NCBI RefSeq assembly: GCF_001562055.1
Contig: NZ_LLWE01000025.1
Coordinates: 1-64,000 of the forward strand
Source of the DNA: Polycladidibacter stylochi
GTDB taxonomy: Bacteria > Pseudomonadota > Alphaproteobacteria > Rhizobiales > Stappiaceae
Length of the DNA stretch: 64,000 nt
Direction of reading: 5' to 3'
In this document: in pieces, positions 17,443-26,520 of the stretch
Position numbering within the stretch: position 1 is the stretch's first letter
Layout: each line of letters opens with the position of its first letter
Program-made: the position numbers and the translations under genes
Notes under the pieces: generated by a model
What the model saw: the letters and a program-made list of their open reading frames with translations, nothing else
Databases searched by the model: none
What the model was told of the DNA's origin: nothing

Positions 17443-17793
17443 CTAATCAAGCCGTGTTTTGGGGTCAATATTATCCCCTCGCCAATCACCGTAGCGCCAT
17501 GGGGCATACCACCTTGCCTGTGAAGGTAATACTTGCGGTACGGGGTCAAAACCACTCGCTCCATTAGGTCTACAACGCAAAATCCGCGCAAGTCCGACCC
17601 AACCACCTTTCCAAAGACCATAGCGTTTTAAAGCCGTCGCTGTGTACTCCGAACATGTCGGCGCATATCGACAAGTTCGCCCCATAAATAAAGATAGGCT
17701 GTAACGGTAAATAATAATGAACAACAACCCTAGTCGCGCCGGAAAGCTCACGCGAGACTGTCGAGAATTGTCATTATGACAGTTCATACACAT
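17443..17793 (-). CDS. yidD: Membrane protein insertion efficiency factor YidD
   Basis: A protein of about 116 residues with the YidD core: a short hydrophobic helix (LLFIIIYRYSLSLFMG), then RTCRYAPTCSEYTATALKRYGLWKGG, in which the three-cysteine CRYxPTCSEY motif is diagnostic, and ILRCRPNGASGFDPVPQ. YidD acts at the inner membrane with YidC in membrane-protein insertion. No rpmH, rnpA or yidC gene is adjacent, as is common in alphaproteobacteria. The start is uncertain: GTG 17817, ATG 17793 and ATG 17787 are all possible. The N terminus has extra Cys and His. Confidence 0.92.
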   Translation of the reverse strand: MCMNCHNDNSRQSRVSFPARLGLLFIIIYRYSLSLFMGRTCRYAPTCSEYTATALKRYGLWKGGWVGLARILRCRPNGASGFDPVPQVLPSQARWYAPWRYGDWRGDNIDPKTRLD

Positions 17794-17840
17794 AGTAGCC
17801 GCTCTGTTGCAATACACATTATCAGAGCGCAGCCAACCCT

Positions 17841-18281
17841 TTAATGAGCTTCACACTGCGCACTCAGTTGTTCAATGGCATCAACAACTGCATTAAATGC
17901 CAATAGTGTAGAAGCATGTCGCGCCCGATAATCTTTAACGGGTTCGAGGTACTTTAAATCCTCAAAACGGCCGGTTGGTGCCGCCCCACCCTCTTTAAGC
18001 ATGGCCGCTAGCTGATCTCGCGCACAAACAACCTCTTCAAACCGGCTGCCAATAATATGCTTTGCCAAAATCGAGGCTGATGCCTGCCCTAGCGCGCACG
18101 CTTTAACATCTTGCGCGAATTCCGTTACCACCCCATTTTCAGCACATAATGTCACCCGAACCGTAGATCCACAAAGCCGAGAATGCGCTTTTGCACTTGC
18201 ATGAGGGTCTGGGAGTTCACCCAAAAGCGCTATATTGCCGGCAAACTCTAAGATTTTATTATTATAAACATCATTCAGCAT
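17841..18281 (-). CDS. NifU-like iron-sulfur cluster scaffold protein
   Basis: A 146-residue protein of the NifU N-terminal/IscU family, the alphaproteobacterial SufU-like form. MLNDVYNNKILEFAGNI opens the domain. The cluster ligands appear as SRLCGSTVRVTL, VKACALGQASASIL and the late FEDLKYLEPVKDYRARHASTLL, where in many homologues a Cys is found near the end (here RARHAS). It assembles Fe-S clusters, probably supporting the Suf or Isc systems, which are not in the window. ATG 18281 follows GAAGAGACAG. It is divergent from folE, so the two share the 250-base gap. Confidence 0.8.
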   Translation of the reverse strand: MLNDVYNNKILEFAGNIALLGELPDPHASAKAHSRLCGSTVRVTLCAENGVVTEFAQDVKACALGQASASILAKHIIGSRFEEVVCARDQLAAMLKEGGAAPTGRFEDLKYLEPVKDYRARHASTLLAFNAVVDAIEQLSAQCEAH

Positions 18282-18531
18282 CACTGTCTCTTCATGCTGC
18301 ACTGCTCTTTTCACAAACAGTTTTCTACAGTATATAGGGCGTGTAACAAGCATTAGGCAGCACGTAACACACTTCCCCACCTTTACATGGTAACTGTGAG
18401 AAATAAAACAGTCCGCCTTAAATCTTTCGTAAGCGGTATTTTTGTATTGCTACTTAGTTGCACACTTTCTTGGGCCACGGCAGGTTCATATGCTAAGAAC
18501 CCCGCAATACGGCTATAATGGAGTAACCCCA

Positions 18532-19170
18532 ATGGAACCAGCCCTTCGGCCGGTAGACAAAACTACGCCAAGCACTGAAGTTACAGCAAAAACGCAAGGA
18601 AAGCCCTCCCGCCAAGAGGCCGAAGCAGCCGCTTTAACCCTCCTGCGCTGGACTGGTGACGACACCACCCGCGAGGGCCTGTTAGATACACCAAAGCGAA
18701 TTGTCAAAGCCTATGAGGATCTGTTCTCCGGTTACAACGAAGACCCGAAAGAACATCTAGAGCGCACATTCGAAGAAGTCGAAGGCTATGCTGACATTGT
18801 CTTGCTAAAAGACATTGAATTCACCTCCTTCTGTGAACACCATGTGTTGCCTTTTGTAGGGAAAGCTCATATTGCCTATTACCCCGCAAATGCCGTTGTT
18901 GGTCTATCCAAGCTTGCAAGGGTTGTTGATATCTTTGCTAAGAGATTACAAACGCAAGAAAAAATGACGGCACAGATTATTTCGACTATCGATGAATGCC
19001 TTAACCCCAAGGGCATAGCCATCATGGTTGAAGCGCAGCATCAATGCATGTCCATGCGCGGCATTCAAAAGCAAGGCGCGACAACACTTACAAATAGCTT
19101 TACAGGCATTTTTAAAGAAGACCCAGCCGAACAGGCACGGTTTATGCAACTTGTCAGGCAAGGCGCTTAG
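18532..19170 (+). CDS. folE: GTP cyclohydrolase I
   Basis: A 212-residue enzyme converting GTP to dihydroneopterin triphosphate, the first step of folate synthesis. The zinc-binding motif [18 protein letters not shown] is present, with the later [19 protein letters not shown], a signature of FolE1. The N-terminal 40 residues are disordered, as in homologues. ATG 18532 follows ATGGAGTAACCCC; ATG 18442 extends into poorly conserved residues. hisI follows 36 bases later and is probably co-transcribed. Confidence 0.96.
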   Translation: MEPALRPVDKTTPSTEVTAKTQGKPSRQEAEAAALTLLRWTGDDTTREGLLDTPKRIVKAYEDLFSGYNEDPKEHLERTFEEVEGYADIVLLKDIEFTSFCEHHVLPFVGKAHIAYYPANAVVGLSKLARVVDIFAKRLQTQEKMTAQIISTIDECLNPKGIAIMVEAQHQCMSMRGIQKQGATTLTNSFTGIFKEDPAEQARFMQLVRQGA

Positions 19171-19206
19171 TAAGCCAACGCCTATTATGAACCAGTGATC
19201 GATATA

Positions 19207-19677
19207 ATGTGTGATACAACGACAAAAGCCAGCATTTTCCCAGCACAACCAGATAAACACGAACTAGAGCACGGCAATACACTTGCACCGAAGTTCGATG
19301 AAAACGGTCTGATTCCAGCAGTTGTAACCCATTTTGATGATGGTGAGTTATTGATGGTTGGGTATATGAATGCAGAAGCGTTAAAGCGAACAATTGAAAC
19401 GGGCGAAGCCTGGTATTGGAGCCGCTCACGTCAAGAGTACTGGAAAAAAGGCGGTACCTCAGGCCAAATACAAAAGGTATGTGAAGTAAGAACGGATTGC
19501 GATCAGGACGCCATTTGGCTACGGGTACGCGTTGAAGGTAATGGCGCCACCTGTCACGTCGGATACCACTCTTGTTTTTATCGAAAAGTCGAAAGTCATG
19601 ATGGTAACATCACACTCGATTTAACAGAAAACGCCCCGGTGTATGACCCAAAAGTCGTTTATGGCAAGAACGAATAG
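19207..19677 (+). CDS. hisI: Phosphoribosyl-AMP cyclohydrolase
   Basis: A 156-residue enzyme of histidine synthesis that opens the purine ring of phosphoribosyl-AMP. Diagnostic runs are YMNAEALKRTIETGEAWYWS, SRQEYWKKGGTSG, DCDQDAIWLRV and the zinc cysteines in GNGATCHVGYHSCFYR. It is a stand-alone HisI without a HisE domain, as usual in alphaproteobacteria. The start is chosen at ATG 19207; GTG 19195 is possible and neither has a strong ribosome-binding site. It probably shares a transcript with folE, and a terminator follows. Confidence 0.95.
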   Translation: MCDTTTKASIFPAQPDKHELEHGNTLAPKFDENGLIPAVVTHFDDGELLMVGYMNAEALKRTIETGEAWYWSRSRQEYWKKGGTSGQIQKVCEVRTDCDQDAIWLRVRVEGNGATCHVGYHSCFYRKVESHDGNITLDLTENAPVYDPKVVYGKNE

Positions 19678-19684
19678 TTATCTT

Positions 19685-19717
19685 GAGGAGTGCTATAGTA
19701 GCACTCCTCTTTTTTAT
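19685..19717 (+). terminator. Rho-independent terminator of folE-hisI
   Basis: An 11-bp stem, GAGGAGTGCTA (19685-19695) with TAGCACTCCTC (19699-19709), followed by a T tract to 19715. It is 8 bases after the hisI stop. Confidence 0.92.
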
Positions 19718-19839
19718 TCAACCTGCTATTAATTATCTAAATAGTTTATTCGCCATTAAAATCGCTTTTCTTTAAAAAATATCCACCCCTATCCGGTTAG
19801 ATTGTAAACTACTCAATTCCACTGGATGTGAAGGAGGCA

Positions 19840-20850
19840 ATGAGCGTGTTGGAACCATTTAAATTGTGGGCCTCCGATAAACCTGAGGATGCCAACCTCT
19901 CGAAACCTGAAGAAGCGCCACCAAAATCACTTGGTATTGCACTAGGTGGAGGTGCGGCAAGAGGCTGGGCACACATTGGCGTACTGCGTGCTTTGACGAA
20001 TGCCGGCATTCACGCCGATTACATTGGTGGCACCTCGATTGGAGCTATCGTGGGTGGTTGCTACCTCGCTGGCCAACTTGATGCTCTGGAAGAATTCGCA
20101 ACATCCCTTAGTCGCCGTAAAATGTTTTCACTAATGGATTTATCTATTGGTGGCTCTGGTTTGATTTCTGGCAATAAACTACTTGAGTTACTAGAGGACC
20201 ATTTAGGCACTATAAATATTGAGGACCTACCCAAACCTTTCGCCGCCGTTTGCACCGAACTGGGGACGGGCCATGAAATTTGGTTACGCAAAGGCTCGTT
20301 AATCCATGCCTTACGTTGCTCCAGCTCACTTCCCGGTGTTTTTGAACCCGTTGCCTATGGTGGACGCTGGCTTGTTGACGGCGCATTGGTAAACCCCATC
20401 CCGGTTTCAGTTTGCCGCGCTTTTGGAGCAAGGCAGGTCATTGCTGTAAATCTAAGCTCAGACAGTTTTGGCCGTGGCTCAATTGTTCTCCACGACTTGC
20501 CACCAGTACCAAGTGATGAGGAAGACGCTGATTCAGTTCACGAAAATGGGAATCATTTACAAATTGCGAAGCGCCTAGTCCGCAGAAAACTGTTTGGTAA
20601 ACCCAAAGGGCTTCCCGGTATTTCCGGCGTTATGATGGACAGCTATAACATAATCCAAGATCGTATCGCCCGCTCACGTTTGGCTGGAGACCCTCCAGAT
20701 ACAACCATACAACTCAGACTTGGTCATATTGGTCTCTTCGACTTCCACCGAGCCAAAGAAACCATAGAGCTAGGCTACGAAGCCACACAAAGAACGCTAC
20801 CGGAAATTCGCGAAATGATAGCTTCTAAAGCCACTCATCCATTCTACTAG
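19840..20850 (+). CDS. Patatin-like phospholipase (RssA-like)
   Basis: A 336-residue serine hydrolase of the patatin family. The oxyanion loop GGGAARGWAHIGVL is at about residues 36-49, the nucleophile is S66 in GGTSIGAIVGG, and the partner Asp is D180 in VDGALVNPIP, forming the Ser-Asp dyad. The closest bacterial type is RssA/YchK. Such proteins are lipases or have unknown substrates. The N-terminal 30 residues and the C terminus (beyond 220) are poorly conserved, and there is no signal peptide. ATG 19840 has AAGGAGG two to eight bases before it; the GTG at 19828 is not used. Confidence 0.92.
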   Translation: MSVLEPFKLWASDKPEDANLSKPEEAPPKSLGIALGGGAARGWAHIGVLRALTNAGIHADYIGGTSIGAIVGGCYLAGQLDALEEFATSLSRRKMFSLMDLSIGGSGLISGNKLLELLEDHLGTINIEDLPKPFAAVCTELGTGHEIWLRKGSLIHALRCSSSLPGVFEPVAYGGRWLVDGALVNPIPVSVCRAFGARQVIAVNLSSDSFGRGSIVLHDLPPVPSDEEDADSVHENGNHLQIAKRLVRRKLFGKPKGLPGISGVMMDSYNIIQDRIARSRLAGDPPDTTIQLRLGHIGLFDFHRAKETIELGYEATQRTLPEIREMIASKATHPFY

Positions 20851-20919
20851 CATCATAATTGTGGGGACCATTGAGACCATTTGGCCAACCCGCAGGGCAC
20901 TGAATGAACCCAATAGGCT

Positions 20920-21351
20920 CTACGAGGTGTGTATGTAACTACGCATCTCTTCTGCCTCTCTTTCAACTTGGGCAATCCGATGTTTCACCACATCCCCGAT
21001 AGATATAAGGCCAATCACCCGACCATCATCCACAACGGGCATATGACGAAAGCGTCCCTCGGTCATACGTGCCAAAACCACAAGCAATGTCTCGCTTTCA
21101 TCACATACCTTCACTGCCTTTGTCATAAAATCAGCAGCCGGTAGCCCCATTGCCTCGCTACCATGCATTGCGATGGCCCGTACCACATCCCGCTCGGAGA
21201 CAATGCCAGATATCTTATCGGGTGCATCGCTCAGCAACACAGCACCAATACCGCGGCCGGAAAGAACAGCACATATTTCGCCAATAGTACTCGTGCTTTT
21301 TTCAGCGTAAACTTCCCGCCCCTTAGCATCCAAAATGGCTGAAACTGTCAT
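20920..21351 (-). CDS. CBS-pair domain protein
   Basis: A 143-residue protein consisting of two CBS motifs in tandem. The first spans about 3-65 with GIGAVLLSDAPDKISGIVSERDVVRAIA; the second, about 72-125, has RFRHMPVVDDGRVIGLISIGDVV. CBS pairs bind adenine nucleotides and sense energy charge. No enzyme domain is attached, so the partner is unknown. ATG 21351 follows a clear GGAGGAG. The gene is alone, between the convergent patatin and a same-strand rhomboid protease. Confidence 0.9.
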   Translation of the reverse strand: MTVSAILDAKGREVYAEKSTSTIGEICAVLSGRGIGAVLLSDAPDKISGIVSERDVVRAIAMHGSEAMGLPAADFMTKAVKVCDESETLLVVLARMTEGRFRHMPVVDDGRVIGLISIGDVVKHRIAQVEREAEEMRSYIHTS

Positions 21352-21456
21352 TGAAATCTCCTCCAAGCCTAAAACACACAAGAACTCATATATCTTGCCA
21401 GAGGATTTTAGAAATTCCTAGCCATACAACTGGCGGACTATTAAAACCGCTAATCT

Positions 21457-22245
21457 TTAGTTAAACTTCCGCCCAACATCAAAAAGGTCAAACAACAACA
21501 GACCGCATAAAAAGCCACCCAAGTGTGCTTCCCATGCAATAACAGCCTCTTGCCCTATAAATATCGAGCTACCGGCACCAAAGGCATAATTCAAAATCAG
21601 CCAAACAACAACAAAACCCATAGCACGACTGTTAGATACAAGCTCCCGAAGGCTGAGTGCTGGTACAAAGTAACTAAGATGCTCGGGCAACCCCACCTTG
21701 TTCAATGGCCCCCCAATGGCAAAACCAAACCGTATAATAGCACCAACCTGACCCGAAATTGCCGCCGAAGCGCCGATGACAGGAGCTTGTAAGTACGGAT
21801 TAAACATCCAATAAACAACGGCGCCTGCAACAGATGCTACAGCGGAAAATACCAAGAAACGTATAGCCCCAAAGCGCCTTGCCAGAGCACCCCCGAAAAT
21901 AGCCATCCAAAGACAATTTAAAAATAGGTGCGTTGAGTTGGCATGTAAAAATGCGTAGCTAACGAAGCTCCATAGCGCTGAGCCAGTGCTACCTGGCCAC
22001 CCGCCTTGTTCAAACAATGAAAACTGATAGCGAAACGGCCAAAACCCGAATAACGCAATTTCATAGCTTAATTGCCGAGGTGAAAGCAATAGCTCGCTGC
22101 CATAGTAAACCCCGAAAAAAAGTGCTGTTAAGCCAACAACAACAGGAGGTAAATTGAAAACGGGTTGTCTGGCACCACGGTTCACTGGCGCTTTTTCATG
22201 CTGGGGATCGCCCCCGCTATTCTCTGGTCTATTATTATAGGACAT
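21457..22245 (-). CDS. Rhomboid family intramembrane serine protease
   Basis: A 262-residue membrane protein with about six hydrophobic segments. The nucleophile is probably S160 in VIGASAAISG (the GxS motif), and the base is H241 in WEAHLGGFLCG. The L1 region HANSTHLFLNCLWMAIFG is also typical. It cleaves substrates within or near transmembrane helices. The N-terminal 30 residues are polar and cytoplasmic. ATG 22245 (MSYNNR) is chosen over a short extension. It has no obvious operon partner. Confidence 0.93.
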   Translation of the reverse strand: MSYNNRPENSGGDPQHEKAPVNRGARQPVFNLPPVVVGLTALFFGVYYGSELLLSPRQLSYEIALFGFWPFRYQFSLFEQGGWPGSTGSALWSFVSYAFLHANSTHLFLNCLWMAIFGGALARRFGAIRFLVFSAVASVAGAVVYWMFNPYLQAPVIGASAAISGQVGAIIRFGFAIGGPLNKVGLPEHLSYFVPALSLRELVSNSRAMGFVVVWLILNYAFGAGSSIFIGQEAVIAWEAHLGGFLCGLLLFDLFDVGRKFN

Positions 22246-22824
22246 ATCGCTCACGCCATTGGCACAGTTACGAAACAACAGCTTACTATTAAAACAACTT
22301 TCAAAGATAGCAAAGAATACGCGCTCAAGCCCAAATTAGCTAAGATAATAGAAGAGAAAAGAAAAGCCGCCAGCGCTCTCCCCCGATCGCACTTAACGGC
22401 TTTTCTAAAGTGGCATTAACCGGAGGTTTCTCCCAAAATCGTTCCCCCCGAAATAACCCTGGGAACCATCAACGGTAATGCGCTACCTATTAAAGTTGTT
22501 GGAAAAGAAAAGGCAACTAATATCTCAGAGATATTGTCAAAATTAATTACTAAACCCCAGAAAAATAATTATTTCTCACCAAACCTAGGTAAATTACCCA
22601 ATATGTTCTTGCCTTCCTATTCAAAAGTATAATGATTTTTCAAGTCTTAGTATCCCCCATGGATTCTAGAGTTAATACAAAATACCCCAATACTTGGCAT
22701 AGCCCCTGCATCTTAGACCATAAGGAGCCAAGGATAGTGAAACTTGTCCATAAGAGGGACACTACTCAACACATACTTGTAATTGATGAAGGCCAAGCAT
22801 CAGCGTTGCGTTTAGGGGTAATGA
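22246..22824. other. Intergenic region between divergent rhomboid and PAS genes
   Basis: About 580 bases that should contain two promoters. A small frame at 22632-22883 overlaps the PAS gene in another frame and looks spurious, as does one at 22165-22419. I see no convincing repeat or RNA gene. Confidence 0.45.
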
Positions 22825-23505
22825 ATGAAACACGGGGCAACACGTTTATTATATACTTATTGGGACCAAGTAAGAGCGGATAGACAGGCACCATATAGGA
22901 GCGATATTCACCCATCCTCCATTAAGCCGGTTTTAGGCGATACTTTTATTATTGAGCTGAAAAAAAACGGTGACTACCTGTTTCGGCTAGCGGGTACACG
23001 TATATGCACGCTTTATGCTAGAGAATTGAAAGGGTTTAACTTTTTAAATCTGTGGAATCAAAAAGACAATGCAACAGTGAAAACTGTCTTAAATGCGATA
23101 ACTGAAGAAACAGCAGCCGCAGTTATTACGTTTACTGGAAAAACCAAGTATAACGATAGCATACAAATAGAACTTCTCTTATTACCGTTAAAGGTTAAAG
23201 GTGAAGGCACAACACGGATACTAGGCTCGCTCGTTCCAATGAAGCGTCCTTACTGGTTTGGATGCAACCAGATTATAAAACAAGCAATCAATTCAATGCG
23301 TATTGTCTGGCCCGACGAAATAAAAGCCAGCAAATCAGCGAACTTACACAGGGAACCAAGTGATTTACTAAGCCGCCTACCACAATTTGACGGCAATAGA
23401 GCAATACCCCAACCCAATAAACAAACGCCAAGATTTTCGCCAGCAATGATTGCAGGAAAACAAATCAAACACCTTAGGGTATTGGATGGGGGTAAACTAC
23501 AATAA
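22825..23505 (+). CDS. PAS domain-containing protein (PAS_5 type)
   Basis: A 226-residue cytoplasmic protein with an alphaproteobacterial PAS_5-type domain over about residues 10-140. The signature is YTYWDQVRADRQAPYRSDIHPS, then LGDTFIIELKKNGDYLFRLAGTRICTLY and LKGFNFLNLW. It is a stand-alone sensor, not fused to a kinase. The C-terminal 80 residues are charged and disordered-looking. It is followed after 96 bases by a tandem PilZ protein, so both may be one signalling unit. The ligand is unknown. Confidence 0.8.
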   Translation: MKHGATRLLYTYWDQVRADRQAPYRSDIHPSSIKPVLGDTFIIELKKNGDYLFRLAGTRICTLYARELKGFNFLNLWNQKDNATVKTVLNAITEETAAAVITFTGKTKYNDSIQIELLLLPLKVKGEGTTRILGSLVPMKRPYWFGCNQIIKQAINSMRIVWPDEIKASKSANLHREPSDLLSRLPQFDGNRAIPQPNKQTPRFSPAMIAGKQIKHLRVLDGGKLQ

Positions 23506-23601
23506 TTCATCAAACGGGCTATAACATGCTAGTTTTCTGATTTGCCAAAGATATCTAGCTTAATTTTCTTCACGTATACGCTGTGTATATAAGGACCAGA
23601 T

Positions 23602-24222
23602 ATGGAAGATGCCCTAGACACAACTCTCACAGCCAGCAAACAAACGTTTGCAAAAGAGCGGCACGAGAACCGCGTAGCTGTGAGTGTTCTTGGGCGTTTT
23701 ATGCTTGAAGATCGGCAAGAGCACCCATGTCAGGCAGTTGATATAACGCCTGAGCAGATGAGTTTAATAGCATTGCAATCTGGCAGGATCGGCGAATATA
23801 TCATTGCTTATCTAGACCATATCGGCCGCGTGGAAGGTGTTATAATCAACCACTTAGATATTGGTTTTACAATAAAAATTAACGCAAGCCCTCGTAAAAA
23901 AGAATGCTATTCTGCAGTTTTGCACTGGCTCGCCAATAAAGACGTGCCAGCCATTCATGAAGAAAGAAGGCACGAGCGGTTTCTCCCAAAGCGCCAGACC
24001 TATAGAATACAGCTTGAAGACAAGAGCGAGTACAGTTGCACAATAATTGATGTTTCCCTATCCGGAGCCGCTATCAGAACACAAATACGCCCTCCGATTG
24101 GCACACATCTCAAACTAGGGTGTTTGAGGGGGAAAGTTACGCGTATTTTCGCACAAGGGATAGCGATCGAGTTTTTACAGATTCAAAAACCTGAACATCT
24201 TGAGCAGCAACTAACTGAATAA
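23602..24222 (+). CDS. Tandem PilZ domain protein (c-di-GMP effector)
   Basis: A 206-residue protein with two PilZ folds. The second (about 120-200) is canonical: RRHERF at 122-127 and DVSLSG at 150-155 are the c-di-GMP-binding RxxxR and D/NxSxxG motifs. The first (about 15-100) keeps RHENR but has DITPEQ where DxSxxG is expected, so it is probably degenerate. It lacks membrane segments. c-di-GMP receptors of this type act on motility or biofilm partners. ATG 23602 lies close to AAGGA. Its neighbour is the PAS_5 gene. Confidence 0.88.
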   Translation: MEDALDTTLTASKQTFAKERHENRVAVSVLGRFMLEDRQEHPCQAVDITPEQMSLIALQSGRIGEYIIAYLDHIGRVEGVIINHLDIGFTIKINASPRKKECYSAVLHWLANKDVPAIHEERRHERFLPKRQTYRIQLEDKSEYSCTIIDVSLSGAAIRTQIRPPIGTHLKLGCLRGKVTRIFAQGIAIEFLQIQKPEHLEQQLTE

Positions 24223-24647
24223 TAGAGCTTTAATAGCAATCCACAAACTGAGCTCTAAAACTCGGCCCCTTAGAAACCATCAACTCAATAGCTCAAAGTG
24301 TGCATAGACCATCATCGCACGCAAACAAAACATGTAAATATTGATGGCAGTGAACCCCTTGCCGCCATAATTTACCTAAATTTTCGATATAGTTAATATT
24401 TAAAAAAGGCGACAACCTATAATTTTCATCATTATCACGCAGCTTTAAATACGGCTAACACCATCTAAATACCTATACAAAATAAGTATTTCCTCATTAC
24501 GATCAAGATTCCAACAATTAACGTCACTCATCGATAGGCATTTACTAACAAAACAATAATAAATTACTTTGTATTTTAATCAATTCGTTATCTATGCAGA
24601 AAGCAATCTAGGTAACTCTAGTACTTACCTTAATGGAGTTGATAGAT
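24223..24647. other. AT-rich intergenic region, no gene seen
   Basis: About 425 bases between the PilZ gene and the LapG-like peptidase gene. I see no repeat, terminator stem or small gene that I can support. The promoter of the peptidase gene is presumably here. Confidence 0.45.
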
Positions 24648-25328
24648 ATGCCTCGCAAAATTGGTGCTAACTGCGCGGAAATTATAAGAAATTATCGCTA
24701 TTATAATTGGCAGCACAGCCAGTACTCTTGGATAATCATCCTAGCGGCAACAATTCTATTTTTATTCCTGCAAGTTACCCATGCCAATCAACCTCTTGGC
24801 CCTTTCATGCCCATAATCGGGCCAACTGAGCCTCCACAGGGGCATGTAGAATTTTGCAAAGAAAACAGTACCTTATGCAATACATTAGAGCCAACGCCAT
24901 TGGTTGTCCGCCTAACAAAATCAAGATGGCGTGAGCTAACAACGATTAACAATCAGGTCAATAAAAGCATAGCACCTGTGAGCGATAAAGAACTTTACGG
25001 CACCAGCGAATATTGGACTTTCCCCAGCCTCGGGACCGGGGACTGTGAAGAATATGTACTTGAAAAACAACGTAGATTACACGCTATAGGCTGGCCATCC
25101 AGCGCACTCCTAATCACGGTTGTCAAGGATATGAACAACACCGGCCATGCCGTTTTAACGGTGAGAACAGACCAAGGAGATATTATCCTCGACAATCAAA
25201 CCAAGGATATTTTACCTTGGTATTCAACACCTTACCGCTATGTTAAACGTCAATCGGCACGTCATCCGGCCAAATGGTCTGCCATTTCCGACAAGCGGGT
25301 AACAACAGTTGCCAGCATTCCGCGTTAA
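24648..25328 (+). CDS. Transglutaminase-like cysteine peptidase (BTLCP, LapG-like)
   Basis: A 226-residue exported protease of the bacterial transglutaminase-like cysteine protease family. A signal anchor (WIIILAATILFLFLQV) ends near THA. The catalytic triad appears as C133 in GTGDCEEYV, H167 in NTGHAVLTV and D182 in ILDNQT, with spacing close to LapG of Pseudomonas. LapG cleaves large adhesins when c-di-GMP falls. I see no LapD or LapA homologue in the window, so that role is inferred from the fold. ATG 24648 has GGAG nine bases before it; ATG 24633 is less likely. Its stop overlaps the convergent carbonic anhydrase stop. Confidence 0.85.
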   Translation: MPRKIGANCAEIIRNYRYYNWQHSQYSWIIILAATILFLFLQVTHANQPLGPFMPIIGPTEPPQGHVEFCKENSTLCNTLEPTPLVVRLTKSRWRELTTINNQVNKSIAPVSDKELYGTSEYWTFPSLGTGDCEEYVLEKQRRLHAIGWPSSALLITVVKDMNNTGHAVLTVRTDQGDIILDNQTKDILPWYSTPYRYVKRQSARHPAKWSAISDKRVTTVASIPR

Positions 25329-25855
25329 TCTAGAGTTTTCATATCGCTAGCATATCGCTGCCAATTCTCAACATATGAATCAGCGGATAACTTGAGCTTG
25401 GCGGCCATCTCCTCACCATGGGTACCCACAACGCGCCCGGGAGAACCAACGACCAGCGAATTGTCTGGTATTTCTTTGCCCTCTGTTATCAGCGCATTAG
25501 CACCAATAAGGCAGTTTCGGCCAATCTTGGCACCATTCAAAACGGTTGCCCCCATACCAATCAATGAGCCTGCCCCCACATGACAACCATGGAGGATAAC
25601 ATTATGGCCGATAGTACAATTTTCCTCAATCAACAAGGGGAATCCCGGATCCGTATGCAAAACACTACCGTCTTGAATATTTGAGCGTGCACCAATAGAA
25701 ATCAGATCACGATCTCCACGAATTACTGCGGAAAACCAAATACTTACTTCACGGCCAACAATTACGTTCCCAATAACGCTTGCATTAGGGGCAATGAAGT
25801 AATTCTCCTGCTCCGGCAATTGCGGACTGACACCTTGTAGACTGTAGACGGCCAT
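25325..25855 (-). CDS. Gamma-class carbonic anhydrase family protein
   Basis: A 176-residue left-handed beta-helix protein with hexapeptide repeats, of the gamma carbonic anhydrase/YrdA family. Zinc ligand histidines are likely in SVLHTDPG, CTIGHNVIL and LHGCHVGAG. IWFSAVIRGDRDLISIG is the conserved second-coil segment. In cells it may hydrate CO2 or bind an acyl substrate. ATG 25855 follows GGGAGG. The gene ends four bases into the convergent peptidase gene, with overlapping stop codons. Confidence 0.93.
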   Translation of the reverse strand: MAVYSLQGVSPQLPEQENYFIAPNASVIGNVIVGREVSIWFSAVIRGDRDLISIGARSNIQDGSVLHTDPGFPLLIEENCTIGHNVILHGCHVGAGSLIGMGATVLNGAKIGRNCLIGANALITEGKEIPDNSLVVGSPGRVVGTHGEEMAAKLKLSADSYVENWQRYASDMKTLD

Positions 25856-26199
25856 AGAACCTCCCATTTTCATTCAAAAACATAAGCCGCAAAACCCAAA
25901 ATAACAACCAATACAATAGCCTAAACCAGAATATTACTATGTGTGAGCGATTGTGTGCAAAACATACTCAAATCATACGAGAAACGGTTCAACAACGTGT
26001 CATTCCTGCCCTTTTGCGCAAATACAAGCTGGCCGCAATACACCACTCAATGCGCCAGACAAAACGCACGCCTATAATCGCCTCTCAAATCATAAAGGCG
26101 CATCAATTGACTCTCTTCAAATGCTAAATGGTGAACATTGAGCACTAATATCCATAAATATAAAACGATGATTAATAAGCAGGCTTCCAGCAGCTTTTG
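25856..26199. other. Intergenic region, no gene seen
   Basis: About 340 bases between the carbonic anhydrase start and the small membrane protein stop. Short frames here (25939-26127, 25953-26141, 26138-26392) overlap each other and lack ribosome-binding sites. No repeat or terminator stem stands out. Confidence 0.4.
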
Positions 26200-26520
26200 T
26201 TATCCGATTTTTGCAAGAGGTATAAACAGGAAAACAGCACTGGGAATACCAACCAAACTCGACCACATCACCACAACAGCACCCGCCAATAAAGATTCAA
26301 ACCTTTGCTTCAAGCGCAGCTTCTCAACAAACAATTCAAAAAACAATAGAGGCCCCGCAGCAAGCAACAAAATGGCAAGCAAGGCCCAGTGATACTCAAG
26401 CTCAATGGCTTTTCCAAAGGTCAACGGCACCTTATGCAGCAACCGAAAACCACTCACGACCAGCCCTGAGAATATGAAGCCAGAAGCAATCAGCAACGCA
26501 AGAATAAACCAAGAAGACAT
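26200..26520 (-). CDS. Small three-segment membrane protein (possibly DUF6949)
   Basis: A 106-residue inner-membrane protein with three hydrophobic helices, at about 3-25, 45-65 and 80-105. Its opening LIASGFIFSGLVVSGFRLL, followed by PLTFG, resembles the DUF6949 family from memory; I cannot check this. A function is unknown. ATG 26520 follows GGAGTGAGCAC; an upstream ATG at 26544 is less likely. It stands alone with about 340 and 480 bases of non-coding DNA on its sides. Confidence 0.6.
   Translation of the reverse strand: MSSWFILALLIASGFIFSGLVVSGFRLLHKVPLTFGKAIELEYHWALLAILLLAAGPLLFFELFVEKLRLKQRFESLLAGAVVVMWSSLVGIPSAVFLFIPLAKIG

Noticed and set aside
22632-22883. Plus-strand frame overlapping the PAS_5 gene start
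   Set aside because: It is in a different frame from the well-supported PAS gene and has no domain.
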